From contig JAUIJL010000007.1 in NCBI GenBank assembly GCA_030431255.1, positions 1 to 64,000 of the forward strand: 64,000 bases of DNA. The letters run 5' to 3'. Below, one piece after another: positions 7,635 through 15,881 of the stretch. Below the pieces are notes generated by a model that worked only from the letters and a program-made list of their open reading frames with translations, ran no database searches and had not been told where the DNA came from. The DNA comes from Thermoanaerobaculia bacterium. Its GTDB lineage: Bacteria > Acidobacteriota > Thermoanaerobaculia > Multivoradales > J023. Both the position numbers and the translations under genes were made by a program. The stretch's first letter is position 1. Each line of letters starts with the position of its first letter.

Positions 7635-10101
7635 GATCCAGGTCGGCGGCTGCATGGAGGATATCCGCAAACACACCGGCAGCGGTGACCTCGGGACCCG
7701 CTCCAGGGCCGCGCACGACCACGGGGCTGCGGCGATAGCGAGTGGTGGTGAACGCCACCAAGTTGTCGGGGCCGGTCAGGCCGTAGGCCGGGTGGTCCGA
7801 GGGCACGCTTTGCATGGCCACTCGTCCTTTGCCTTGGTCGTCGATCGACGCTACGTAGCGCAGCCGGCAGCCCTGCTCCTCCGCGGCCCGACGCCGCTGC
7901 TCGAACGACTCGTCCAGCTCCGGTAGACGCGACCACATGCCGTCGAGCCCGAGCTCGGCCCACGGCTCCGCGGGCAGCAGGGGCTCTACCTCCAGCGACT
8001 CCGGCTCGACCGCATGGCCCGAGGACCTGGCGATGATGCAAAGCTTGCGCATCACGTCGAGACCGGAGAGATCGTCGTAGGGATTGGGCTCCGTAAGCCC
8101 CTCGTCGTAGGCAGCCCGCACCGCCGCGCTGAAAGGCATCTCCGGCGACAATCGATCGAGGATGGCGTTCAAGGTGCCCGAAAGCACGGCGTCGACCCCG
8201 AGGATCTGATCACCGGTACGGGTCAAGTCCTTGAGGGTCGAAAGCACGGGAAGGCCCGCGCCGGCCGTGGTTTCGAAAAAGAGCGAGGCGCGCCCTTCTC
8301 GGGCCAGGGTGTGAAGCCGGCTGAAATCCGAAGCGGGTCCGGAAAAGATTTTCTTGTTGGCGGCCACCACCCCGACACCCTGTGCCAGGGCTCGGGTGTA
8401 AAGACCCTTCACCCGACCCGACGCGGTGCAGTCCACCAGCACTTTCAAGGCCCCGTTGCGCTCCGCAAAGGTGTCGATCCACGCTTCGGGATCGGGTCCA
8501 TCGGCTTGGGCCGCTTCCGCCAATCGACCTTTCAGACGGTCGAGGTCGTCCACGGGCAGACCCGCTGGATCCTGGATGGCTCCCCGGCTGGAGGCCACAC
8601 CCACCACCCGGAGATCCAAGCCGTGCTTGTCTCGCAGCAGATCCGACGCTTGATGAAGCTGAGCCAAGAGGGCTCCGCCCACCGTGCCGACCCCGAGCAA
8701 AAAGACTTCCAACCGTCGGTGGTCGGTGGCGAAAAAGGCGTCGTGCATGGCGCGGACGGCCTTGACCTCGTCTTTGGCCTCGACCACCGCCGAAATATTG
8801 AGCTCCGAAGATCCCTGGGCAATGGCCCGCACGTTGACGCCGTGGGCACCCAACACTCCGAAGAGCTTGCCGGCGACTCCCGGATGGTGGGCCATTTGCT
8901 CGCCGACCGCCGCGACCACGGTGTGGCTCTCCTCCACCACCACATCGTTGATCAACCCGAGCTGTCGCTCGAGGCTGAAGGCTTTGTCCACCGAGCGGCG
9001 GGCGGCTTCCGCGTCACCTTTTGCCACGGCAAAGCAAATCGAATGCTCCGACGAGCTCTGACTGATCAAAATCACCGACACCTGCTCTTGGGCCAGCGCG
9101 CCGAACAAGCGCTGGGCAATGCCCGGCACCCCGACCATGCCGTCACCTTCCAGGCGCATCAACGCCACGTCGCGCACCGAGGTGATGCCGCGGACCGGTC
9201 CGCTCGCCGGCTCTGCGTCGTCGGTCACCCGGGTGCCGGCGGCGTCGGGCTCGAAGGTATTTTTGATCAGCAGGGGGATGCCACGGCTTCGGGCGGGATG
9301 AATGCTGGGTGGGTAGACCACCTTGGCGCCGAAGTGGGAGAGCTCCATCAGCTCGGCGTAGCTCATGGCCGATTGGGGAAAGGCCCGAGGCACCACCCGG
9401 GGGTCCGAGCTCATGACGCCGGAGACATCGGTCCACAGCTCAATGGCCTGGGCGTGGATCGCGGCGCCGACCAAAGCGGCCGTGTAGTCGGATCCACCGC
9501 GGCCCAGGGTCGTGGTGTGTCCTTCCGCCGTGGCGCCGGTGAATCCGGTCACCACCTGGACGGCTTGCGAGCCGCGAATGCGCTCCGCCAAGCGACGGAA
9601 CGATTCTTCGACGTCGACTTGTGCTTTGCCGAAGGCGGCGTCGGTGACGATCAACGGACGGGTATCGCAGGCCTCTGCGTCGATGCCCGCTTGGCGGAGG
9701 GCGGCGGCCACCACCAACGCCGAAAGGCGCTCCCCGTAGGTAACGATAGCGTCCTGAATTCTGGGGCTGCATTCGCGCAGCAGGTAGACCCCGCGCAACA
9801 GCTCGTGCAGCTCTTCGAACCGACCGTCGATTTGGTCCAAGACCTCGGCGGCGGCGGAGCCGAGCAGCTCCGCGGCGGTGGATCGATGCCGCTCCTTGAG
9901 GGCGTCGTGCTCCGTTTCCCAAGCATCGTCGCGACGGGAGGCAATGGCCGCGGTTTTCAACAGGCCATTGGTAACGCCACCGAACGCGGAAACGACCACG
10001 GCGACGGGCCCCGTGTTTCGGGCCCGGCCGACAATCTCAACGACTCTTTGTATGGATTCCGCGGTGGCGACGGAGGTTCCGCCGAATTTCAGTACGCGCA
10101 T
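7621..10101 (-). CDS. thrA: Bifunctional aspartokinase / homoserine dehydrogenase
   Basis: An 826-residue fusion catalysing the first and third steps of the threonine/methionine branch. The N-terminal aspartokinase starts with the invariant KFGGTS (residues 5-10). Paired ACT regulatory domains occupy roughly 310-460 (segments such as MVGVPGIAQRLFGAL and HHPGVAGKLFGVLGAHGVNV). The homoserine dehydrogenase starts near 465 with the nucleotide-binding VFLLGVGTVGGALL and continues to the end; a core segment AANKKIFSG is visible. Length and order match E. coli-type ThrA/MetL. GAGGAG directly upstream of the ATG is a strong ribosome binding site, but it lies in the 3' arm of a 9-bp dyad. asd follows on the same strand. 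The ACT domains imply feedback control by threonine or lysine. Confidence 0.95.
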   Translation of the reverse strand: MRVLKFGGTSVATAESIQRVVEIVGRARNTGPVAVVVSAFGGVTNGLLKTAAIASRRDDAWETEHDALKERHRSTAAELLGSAAAEVLDQIDGRFEELHELLRGVYLLRECSPRIQDAIVTYGERLSALVVAAALRQAGIDAEACDTRPLIVTDAAFGKAQVDVEESFRRLAERIRGSQAVQVVTGFTGATAEGHTTTLGRGGSDYTAALVGAAIHAQAIELWTDVSGVMSSDPRVVPRAFPQSAMSYAELMELSHFGAKVVYPPSIHPARSRGIPLLIKNTFEPDAAGTRVTDDAEPASGPVRGITSVRDVALMRLEGDGMVGVPGIAQRLFGALAQEQVSVILISQSSSEHSICFAVAKGDAEAARRSVDKAFSLERQLGLINDVVVEESHTVVAAVGEQMAHHPGVAGKLFGVLGAHGVNVRAIAQGSSELNISAVVEAKDEVKAVRAMHDAFFATDHRRLEVFLLGVGTVGGALLAQLHQASDLLRDKHGLDLRVVGVASSRGAIQDPAGLPVDDLDRLKGRLAEAAQADGPDPEAWIDTFAERNGALKVLVDCTASGRVKGLYTRALAQGVGVVAANKKIFSGPASDFSRLHTLAREGRASLFFETTAGAGLPVLSTLKDLTRTGDQILGVDAVLSGTLNAILDRLSPEMPFSAAVRAAYDEGLTEPNPYDDLSGLDVMRKLCIIARSSGHAVEPESLEVEPLLPAEPWAELGLDGMWSRLPELDESFEQRRRAAEEQGCRLRYVASIDDQGKGRVAMQSVPSDHPAYGLTGPDNLVAFTTTRYRRSPVVVRGPGAGPEVTAAGVFADILHAAADLDRRRL

Positions 10102-10131
10102 GATCTCCTCCAGTGGGTTGCCGAGGAGATC
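10102..10131 (-). promoter_or_regulatory. Dyad sequestering the thrA ribosome binding site
   Basis: On the minus strand GATCTCCTC (10131-10123), a 12-nt loop and GAGGAGATC (10110-10102) form a perfect 9-bp stem ending at the base before the ATG. The Shine-Dalgarno AGGAG is in the 3' arm. If transcribed, the hairpin would reduce translation unless opened. No regulator-binding motif is recognised. Confidence 0.55.
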
Positions 10132-10680
10132 AACAATTAGGGCGAAAAATCAAGCGACCGGACGGTCTCGTGACAAATAGTCCCGAGATCGCCAGTCGTC
10201 TTCGCCCGGATCTACTTCATGCTGCGGATAGAAAAAGCCGACAGCTCATGGCGAAGGTCGCGTCGAGGGGTGATCAAGTCCATGAGATGCTCTCCATGGT
10301 TCCGGCCGAGAAGGCCTTAGTGGATCCTCTATTGAAATGTAATAACCCTAAGAAAAGCAGGATCCATGCCATATCTTCCCGAGCAGCGCCGTGCCTTTCG
10401 GGCTCAACTGATGAAGGCCTTTAAACATGGAGTTTATAGACGACTAGCAATAATCCGACCGGTCGGAATCCTCCCGAGGCCTCGGTTCCTGAACCGCGAG
10501 ATTCTCAACTCTGACCCATGGCGATTCTCAGTTTTGAGAATCGGGAGCATCGGCAGATTCGGAAATCCTGCCCATGGATGATAAAAATCGTGTGCAAAAA
10601 CCCTCGCTCGACCTTCAACCCAGGAGCGACGCCCCCCGAGCTTCCCGCAGATGGACGGTCCCCGAGAGCCAAACCCCAAG
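10132..10680. other. Intergenic region between divergent thrA and lipase genes
   Basis: About 550 bp with no convincing gene. It is locally AT-richer near 10320-10440 and contains a widely spaced perfect dyad (TGGATCCT at 10321-10328, AGGATCCA at 10359-10366). It should hold the promoters of thrA and of the lipase gene. I found no recognisable T-box, threonine leader peptide or known riboswitch core by eye. Confidence 0.5.
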
Positions 10681-12027
10681 ATGTTCGACCTAAAGCGTTT
10701 ATCCGTCCTCGCTTCCCTGGTGATCGCCTGTTGCGCATGGCTGGTCGGGGGTTGTGCGACCTCCAAACCTTCCGCCCCGACCTTGCGGAGTCTCGCCGAA
10801 CGTTCCCCGAAGGTGCCGGTGGTGTTGGTGCCCGGAATCACCGGCAGCGAGCTGAGGGATCGCCGAACGGGCGAGCTCATCTGGGGGCTGGGCAAGCAGA
10901 TCGTGACCCCCCACGACGGCGGTTACGAGCTCGTCCGCCCCCTCACCGACCCCATAGACGGCGCGGCCGCTCACGTGGAAGCCGGCGAGGTGTTGTCGAC
11001 CATGCACCTCGGCCCCTTGAAGAAAACCATCTACGGCCCGATTCCGGAGATGTTGGAGAACCACGGGTACGTGCCGGGCGATTTTCGCGCACCGGCCCCC
11101 GAGGCCGATCTCTTCACCTTTGCCTACGACTGGCGGGGCGACAACATCTTCGCCGCCCGCACCCTGCGCGAGCGCCTGGAAGCCCTCGCCGACCACCGAG
11201 GAGACGGCTACGCGGTGGACCTCATCTGCCAATCCAACGGTGCCCACATCTGCCGCTACCTGCTGAAATACGGTGCTGAGAGCCTAGAGCAAGCAGAATC
11301 CGGAAACGCGCGTCCTTCCGAGCGCTTTCGAATTCGCAAGATCATTCTTGTGGGCACCTCCAACGGTGGCAGCATGCGCATCTTGAGGGAGGTCCACCGG
11401 GGCAGAAAATACTTACCTTTGGTGGGTCGAGTCATGCAGCCGGAGGTGCTGTTCTCTTTCCCGGCCGTTTTCCAGGACCTGCCCGCGCACATCGACGAGC
11501 CCTTCGTCGACGCCGAGGGTCGACCGGTGGACCTGCCCCTCTTCGAAGCGGACACCTGGGTCCAAAAGGTGTGGTCCGTCTTCCAGCCGGAAGCCCAGGC
11601 CCGCATGGCCGAGCAGCCGGACCTTTTCGGGGACCGCGAGCAGCAAATCGACTACCTACGCCGGGCCCTCGACCGCGCCCAACGGCTGCACCGGCTGCTG
11701 GCGACCGACGTCCCCCACTTCGGCGACACCCGCTACTACTCGCTGCAGAACGGCTATACGCCGACACCGCATTTGGCGATCGTGGGCGCACGGCCGGGTG
11801 AGCTGTGGTTCACCGACGACAAACACCTGAAAGATCGGCCCTACCTCACCTCATTGATCTCCCGCCCCGGAGACGGCCACGCCACCGTCGACAGCCAGGG
11901 CGCGCTCTCCCCCCAAGAGCTCGCCGCCTTCACCCTGCCGCCGTACCTCGTGCACGGCGGACATTTCGAGCTCATCTTGGAGCCGAATTCCCTACGTCGC
12001 CTGCTGGATTTCTTGGACCAGCCTTGA
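10681..12027 (+). CDS. LCAT-family phospholipase/acyltransferase lipoprotein
   Basis: A lipoprotein of 448 residues: the N-terminus MFDLKRLSVL plus a hydrophobic stretch ends in the lipobox LVGGC with Cys25. The mature part matches lecithin:cholesterol acyltransferase-like lipases: VPVVLVPGITGSELRDRR near the start, TFAYDWRGDN, and a nucleophile region LICQSNGAHICRYLL with Ser185 in a QSNG elbow instead of the usual HSMGG. A later segment GDGHATVDSQGALS and the C-terminal HGGHFELI supply candidate Asp and His. An ATG at 10651 would only add a polar extension before the signal sequence, so 10681 is preferred. Probably anchored in the outer membrane or facing the periplasm and acting on phospholipids or sterol-like lipids. 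Divergent from thrA; no operon partner seen. Confidence 0.75.
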   Translation: MFDLKRLSVLASLVIACCAWLVGGCATSKPSAPTLRSLAERSPKVPVVLVPGITGSELRDRRTGELIWGLGKQIVTPHDGGYELVRPLTDPIDGAAAHVEAGEVLSTMHLGPLKKTIYGPIPEMLENHGYVPGDFRAPAPEADLFTFAYDWRGDNIFAARTLRERLEALADHRGDGYAVDLICQSNGAHICRYLLKYGAESLEQAESGNARPSERFRIRKIILVGTSNGGSMRILREVHRGRKYLPLVGRVMQPEVLFSFPAVFQDLPAHIDEPFVDAEGRPVDLPLFEADTWVQKVWSVFQPEAQARMAEQPDLFGDREQQIDYLRRALDRAQRLHRLLATDVPHFGDTRYYSLQNGYTPTPHLAIVGARPGELWFTDDKHLKDRPYLTSLISRPGDGHATVDSQGALSPQELAAFTLPPYLVHGGHFELILEPNSLRRLLDFLDQP

Positions 12028-12045
12028 GCCGATTGGGCCGATTCC

Positions 12046-13053
12046 CTAACGCACTGCAATGATGTTCTTGCCGCGGGTCCGAAAGCTTCGGCTGTGGTCG
12101 TGCAGGATTTTGACGCGATCCAGGGGCTCGGAGCGGTCGACGACGGTTCTTAGTTTTCCGGCTTCGGCCCATTGGGCCAATTGGTCCAGATCTCGGTGAT
12201 TCGAGCGCACGAGCACCATGCGCGAACGGCGGCCGAGGGGCCAGAGGCGGGTGCGCAGGGAGGCCCAGGCCGCGGACGGTGAGGGAATGGTGGTGACGTA
12301 GGTGCCGCGGGGGCGGAGCACGGATCGATTTCGGGCCAGGCTGCCGCGACCGATGGCGTCGAAGACCAGGTCGATGTCGCGCACGGTCTTGGTGTAGCTC
12401 TGCTTTTTGTAGTCGACGACCTCGTGGCAGCCGAGCTCGAGGGCCAAGGCATGGTTGGCCCCGGAGCACACGCCGACGATTCTCTCCGCGCCCATGGCTC
12501 GGGCGATTTGCACGCCGAAGTGGCCGACCCCGCCCACGGCACCGACCACCACCACCGACTGACCGGGTTGTAAGCGCCCTTCGTCACGCAGGGCTTGTAG
12601 GGCGGTCAAACCGGCCAGCGGCATGCCGGCGGCTTGCTCGAAATCGAGATCGTCGGGCAGGTGGGCGACCGCCGACTCGCGGACCGCGGCAAATTCGGCG
12701 TAGGCACCGAGACCGTCGGACGAGGGCACCATGGCGAAGACCCGATCTCCGACCTGAAAGCGTTTCACTGCCGAGCCGACCGCCACCACGGTGCCGGCCA
12801 AATCGCTGCCGAGCACCACCGGCAGCTTGGGCAACATGGCCTTGAAGATGTAGGTGCCCGCCCGGATCATCCAATCCCGAGGGTTGATCGATGCCGCGTG
12901 CACCGACACCAGCACGTGTCGAGGCCCCGGCCGAGGCACTGGCAGCTCGACCTTTTGAAGCACGTCGCTAGGACCGAAACGATCGATTTGCACGGCTTGC
13001 ATCGCCGCTGGAATCGCCGGAGCCGACGTCTCGGAATCGGATCTTCTTGACAT
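12046..13053 (-). CDS. NAD(P)-dependent MDR oxidoreductase (quinone reductase-like)
   Basis: A 335-residue medium-chain dehydrogenase/reductase. The N-terminal GroES-like domain has the zinc-free signature ASINPRDWMIRAG and GSDLAGTVVAVG; the Rossmann domain carries VVVGAVGGVGHFGVQIA (AxxGxxG type, usual for NADPH-quinone reductases), with the EVVDYKKQ segment expected in the family. There are no structural zinc Cys residues, so it is in the zeta-crystallin/quinone reductase or reticulon-4-interacting-protein-like branch. GAGG lies 5 nt before the ATG. It converges on the lipase gene with an 18-bp gap. The physiological substrate is unknown. Confidence 0.85.
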   Translation of the reverse strand: MSRRSDSETSAPAIPAAMQAVQIDRFGPSDVLQKVELPVPRPGPRHVLVSVHAASINPRDWMIRAGTYIFKAMLPKLPVVLGSDLAGTVVAVGSAVKRFQVGDRVFAMVPSSDGLGAYAEFAAVRESAVAHLPDDLDFEQAAGMPLAGLTALQALRDEGRLQPGQSVVVVGAVGGVGHFGVQIARAMGAERIVGVCSGANHALALELGCHEVVDYKKQSYTKTVRDIDLVFDAIGRGSLARNRSVLRPRGTYVTTIPSPSAAWASLRTRLWPLGRRSRMVLVRSNHRDLDQLAQWAEAGKLRTVVDRSEPLDRVKILHDHSRSFRTRGKNIIAVR

Positions 13054-13196
13054 GATGACCTCGCAGGTTCTCGGAAGGCGCGTCGTTCACTGCCGTGGTA
13101 GGACCAGCTTGCCTATTTTAGTGGCCTCCCGCGCTCAAGAGCCCCACCTGCAAGGTCGCCAACGACGTCGCGAGCCGTCGGTGCTACGATCTAGCC

Positions 13197-15173
13197 ATGC
13201 AATACCTGAGCTCTTTGCAGCCTTTCCCGTCCAGAAGCGGCGGGTTGGCCGCGCTCACGATCGGCTTGATCGCCTGCGTCGGCTTTTCGATCACCCATGC
13301 CTCGGCTCAAGACCGTGCCTCTGCCCAAGACCGTGCCTCTGCCCAAGACCAGGCGAGCTCGCCGTCGCTTCGGGACGAATCCTTCGAGGATGCGGTCGAG
13401 GTCCGGGTGGTGGAGGTCGAGGTTTGGGTTCAGCGACGCAACGGCGAGCCGGTGCCCGGTCTAGGGCGAGAGGATTTCGAGCTGGTGGTCGACGGCGCGG
13501 ACCAAGAGATCGAGTATTTCGAAACCGCCCAGGGTGACGACCCGACCAGGCCGAGGCCCGAGGTCGGGGAGCCCCAACCCGTCGTGCGCAAGCGCAAGCC
13601 GTCTTATTTGGCGGTGTATTTGGATCGCCATTTCCTGGAAGACGGTGACTTCAAGCGGCTGAAGAACGATTTCAGCCGCTTCCTGCGCGAAGGATTGAGC
13701 CCCGAGGATCAGATTCTCCTGGCCACCGCCAACGAGGAATTGGAAGTCCTGGAGCCCTTCACCACGGATCGGCAACGGGTCATCGATCAAGTGAGCCGAC
13801 TCGGCGGCGCACCGGACGGCGGCAAGCTGGCGGGGGACTTCCGGGCGCTCCTGCGCGATTTGCGCAGCGAGCAGAGCGCCCGTTCGACCACCAGCATTTC
13901 CTTCGGTCGCAACGACCAGGACAGCTCGCGCCGAATTCGTAAGCAAAGCCCAGAGAGCTATTTGTCGGAAATCGAAGCGTTCCATCGCGAGTCGGCGGGC
14001 GAAATGCGCTTCGTGGCGGAGCAGCTCCTGGAGCTGATCTACACCTTATCCGGTCTGCCCGGCAACAAGCAGGTGCTTTATGTGGGCGGCCCGCTGCCCA
14101 CGGACGACGCCAAGGTGCTCTTCGAGACCTGGCGCGACGTCTTCGAGCGCTCCCAAACCGAGGACGACTTCAATGCTTCGAGCTCCGGCGAGGTGATCAC
14201 CGCCCAACAAGGGGCCATGCGCATGATCACCCGCTACGGGGATTTCCGGGTGGGCGCCGACATGTTCCGCGAGGTGGCGACCTCCGCCAGCGTCTCCGGC
14301 GTCACCTTCCACACCCTCGGTCTGACCAGCTTGCGGCGCTCACGCAACGTATTGGCCTCCCGCTCCGACGTGGAAATCGGCAGCATCGGCCAGGGTACCT
14401 CCACCGGCGGCATCACCGACTCCCGGGCTTCCCTGGCCATGGACGACGGCATGCAAACCCTCGCCCTGCTCACCGGCGGACGCCACTTGGAAGGGCGATC
14501 GAAAATCGATCAATTCTTGGATCAGCTAGGCTCGGACCTGCGCAGCCGTTACGTGCTCGGCTTTACCGCCACCCCGGACTCCGGAGGCAAACCCCATCGA
14601 GTGGAAGTGAAGCTCAGGGACTCCAAGCTCGCCCGCCGGTATTTGGTACGCCATCGGGAGAGCTTCTTGGTGAAAACCCATGAGGTGGAGCTGGCGGAAC
14701 GCACGTTGGCCGCGTTGATGGTCGACGACCCGAACGACAATCCCTTGGGGGTCGAGGTGGGTATTCGGGTGCCGGAGGCGCGGGTCGAGGGTTGGGTGGT
14801 GGAGATTTCCGTCAGGGTGCCGACCCAAGCTCTGGCCTTGATCCCAGACCGCGACACCCATGCCGGGCAGCTGACGATCTTCGCCACCGCCGGCCGGTTG
14901 GGCAGTGAGCTGGCACCGGTGATGAAAGCGCGGGTGCCCGTGCGTTTCTCCGACCAAGACCTCGAAACCGCACTCCAACAGAAAGTGGAATACGTCTTCG
15001 AGCTGAGCACGCCCCGGGACCCGGGACGGGTCTCGGTGACCGTGCGCGACGAGTTCGGCCCCACGGAATCGACGATCACCAGCGGCGTCACCGCCCCGGA
15101 CGACCTCGGTAGTGATCGCGGACGTCGGGCGCCCGGCACCGGCTCTCAGCCGGAGTCGCGACCGAAAAGCTGA
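13197..15173 (+). CDS. Exported VWFA-related acidobacterial protein
   Basis: A 658-residue exported protein. A signal peptide ends near THASAQD and is followed by a short tandem repeat (AQDRAS repeated, 13310-13370). The N-terminal half has the VWFA-related layout found in many Acidobacteriota: VRVVEVEVWVQRRNGEPVPGL, DFELVVDGADQEIEYFE, then a von Willebrand A-like domain with degenerate metal site (YLAVYLDRHF, KQVLYVGGPLP, later MQTLALLTGGRHLEGR). The C-terminal part (RYVLGFTATPDSGGKPHRVEVKL) is also typical. Such proteins are thought to bind partners outside the cytoplasm; no enzyme activity is implied. A TACGAT -10-like box ends only 6 bp before the ATG and no Shine-Dalgarno is visible, so a leaderless start is possible. 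Confidence 0.85.
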   Translation: MQYLSSLQPFPSRSGGLAALTIGLIACVGFSITHASAQDRASAQDRASAQDQASSPSLRDESFEDAVEVRVVEVEVWVQRRNGEPVPGLGREDFELVVDGADQEIEYFETAQGDDPTRPRPEVGEPQPVVRKRKPSYLAVYLDRHFLEDGDFKRLKNDFSRFLREGLSPEDQILLATANEELEVLEPFTTDRQRVIDQVSRLGGAPDGGKLAGDFRALLRDLRSEQSARSTTSISFGRNDQDSSRRIRKQSPESYLSEIEAFHRESAGEMRFVAEQLLELIYTLSGLPGNKQVLYVGGPLPTDDAKVLFETWRDVFERSQTEDDFNASSSGEVITAQQGAMRMITRYGDFRVGADMFREVATSASVSGVTFHTLGLTSLRRSRNVLASRSDVEIGSIGQGTSTGGITDSRASLAMDDGMQTLALLTGGRHLEGRSKIDQFLDQLGSDLRSRYVLGFTATPDSGGKPHRVEVKLRDSKLARRYLVRHRESFLVKTHEVELAERTLAALMVDDPNDNPLGVEVGIRVPEARVEGWVVEISVRVPTQALALIPDRDTHAGQLTIFATAGRLGSELAPVMKARVPVRFSDQDLETALQQKVEYVFELSTPRDPGRVSVTVRDEFGPTESTITSGVTAPDDLGSDRGRRAPGTGSQPESRPKS

Positions 15174-15186
15174 GCCGAGGCTCTTC

Positions 15187-15215
15187 TTGAGAATCGATGA
15201 TCGATAAGCTATACT
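15187..15215 (+). promoter_or_regulatory. Sigma-70-type promoter of the metal-uptake gene pair
   Basis: TTGAGA at 15187-15192, a 17-bp spacer and TATACT at 15210-15215 make a good housekeeping promoter. The expected start site is near 15222, only a few bases before the ATG at 15225, so the first gene may be translated from a nearly leaderless mRNA. Confidence 0.6.
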
Positions 15216-15224
15216 CCGCGCCCT

Positions 15225-15638
15225 ATGGTTAGGCGTCGATTCTCCTGCACACTGCTGGCAGTGATTCTCCTGGTGGCCTTCGGGCCACTGGCGGAAGGGT
15301 GGTTGCATCTCGCCGCCGGCTCCCATCCGGAAGCGCACCTATTCGAGGTCGCGACGGTCGAAACGACCGACAGCCACCGCGACTGCGACGCCTGGCAAGC
15401 CGAAAGCAGCCGGCACGACGCCCATCAGAATCTCCAATTCGAGCCGGCCCAGGCTCTGCACCACGGCGACCACGCCGCCCTCTGCCCCGCTTGCAGCCAT
15501 CTCACCTCGGCCGCCTTCGTGGACATCGGCACCGAGCTCGAGGATCCGAGCCGAGCCACTGCGAGCAGCCGCCCCAGCGCGTCGATCCACGCTCTGGCCG
15601 TCGGCCATATCCGCTCCAGGGCACCGCCCCAAGTCTGA
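15225..15638 (+). CDS. Small exported His/Cys protein, DUF2946-like
   Basis: A 137-residue protein with an N-terminal signal or anchor (MVRRRF followed by a Leu/Val stretch) and a His-rich middle with many HxxxH spacings (SHPEAHLF, SSRHDAHQ, LHHGDHAALCPACSH) that includes one CPAC pair. The end SRAPPQ resembles the RAPP ending of DUF2946 proteins, which usually lie beside TonB receptors and metal transporters. Placement directly before the ZnuD-like receptor supports a role in metal handling, perhaps zinc or copper binding in the periplasm. No Shine-Dalgarno is visible and the promoter suggests a near-leaderless transcript. Family assignment is by architecture and context only. Confidence 0.6.
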   Translation: MVRRRFSCTLLAVILLVAFGPLAEGWLHLAAGSHPEAHLFEVATVETTDSHRDCDAWQAESSRHDAHQNLQFEPAQALHHGDHAALCPACSHLTSAAFVDIGTELEDPSRATASSRPSASIHALAVGHIRSRAPPQV

Positions 15639-15881
15639 TCTCCACCGTCCCACTTGCTCCCTTAGCTCGCAGCACACCTACCGGCCGCTCCTTCGGATAC
15701 CTGTTCCGAACGGCCTCCAACATCTGGTGTGAATTGCGAGTCGTCGCTGCTTAGCGACGACCAGCGATTGCCCGATTGCTCGGGTTGTCCTTCCCACAGA
15801 GCCCAACATGTCACGGTTCGGCCCAGGCCCATCATGGCAAGGTCCAAGAGACATCAAGCCGAGCCGTCGGAGATCATAGAA

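Noticed and set aside
8014-10140. A very long open frame opposite thrA
   Set aside because: It is antisense to a gene with clear catalytic motifs and exists because high GC suppresses stop codons; its own translation is low-complexity and unlike any protein.
10132-10680. Possible T-box or threonine leader peptide upstream of thrA
   Set aside because: No T-box core, no run of Thr/Ile codons and no terminator/antiterminator pair could be found by eye.
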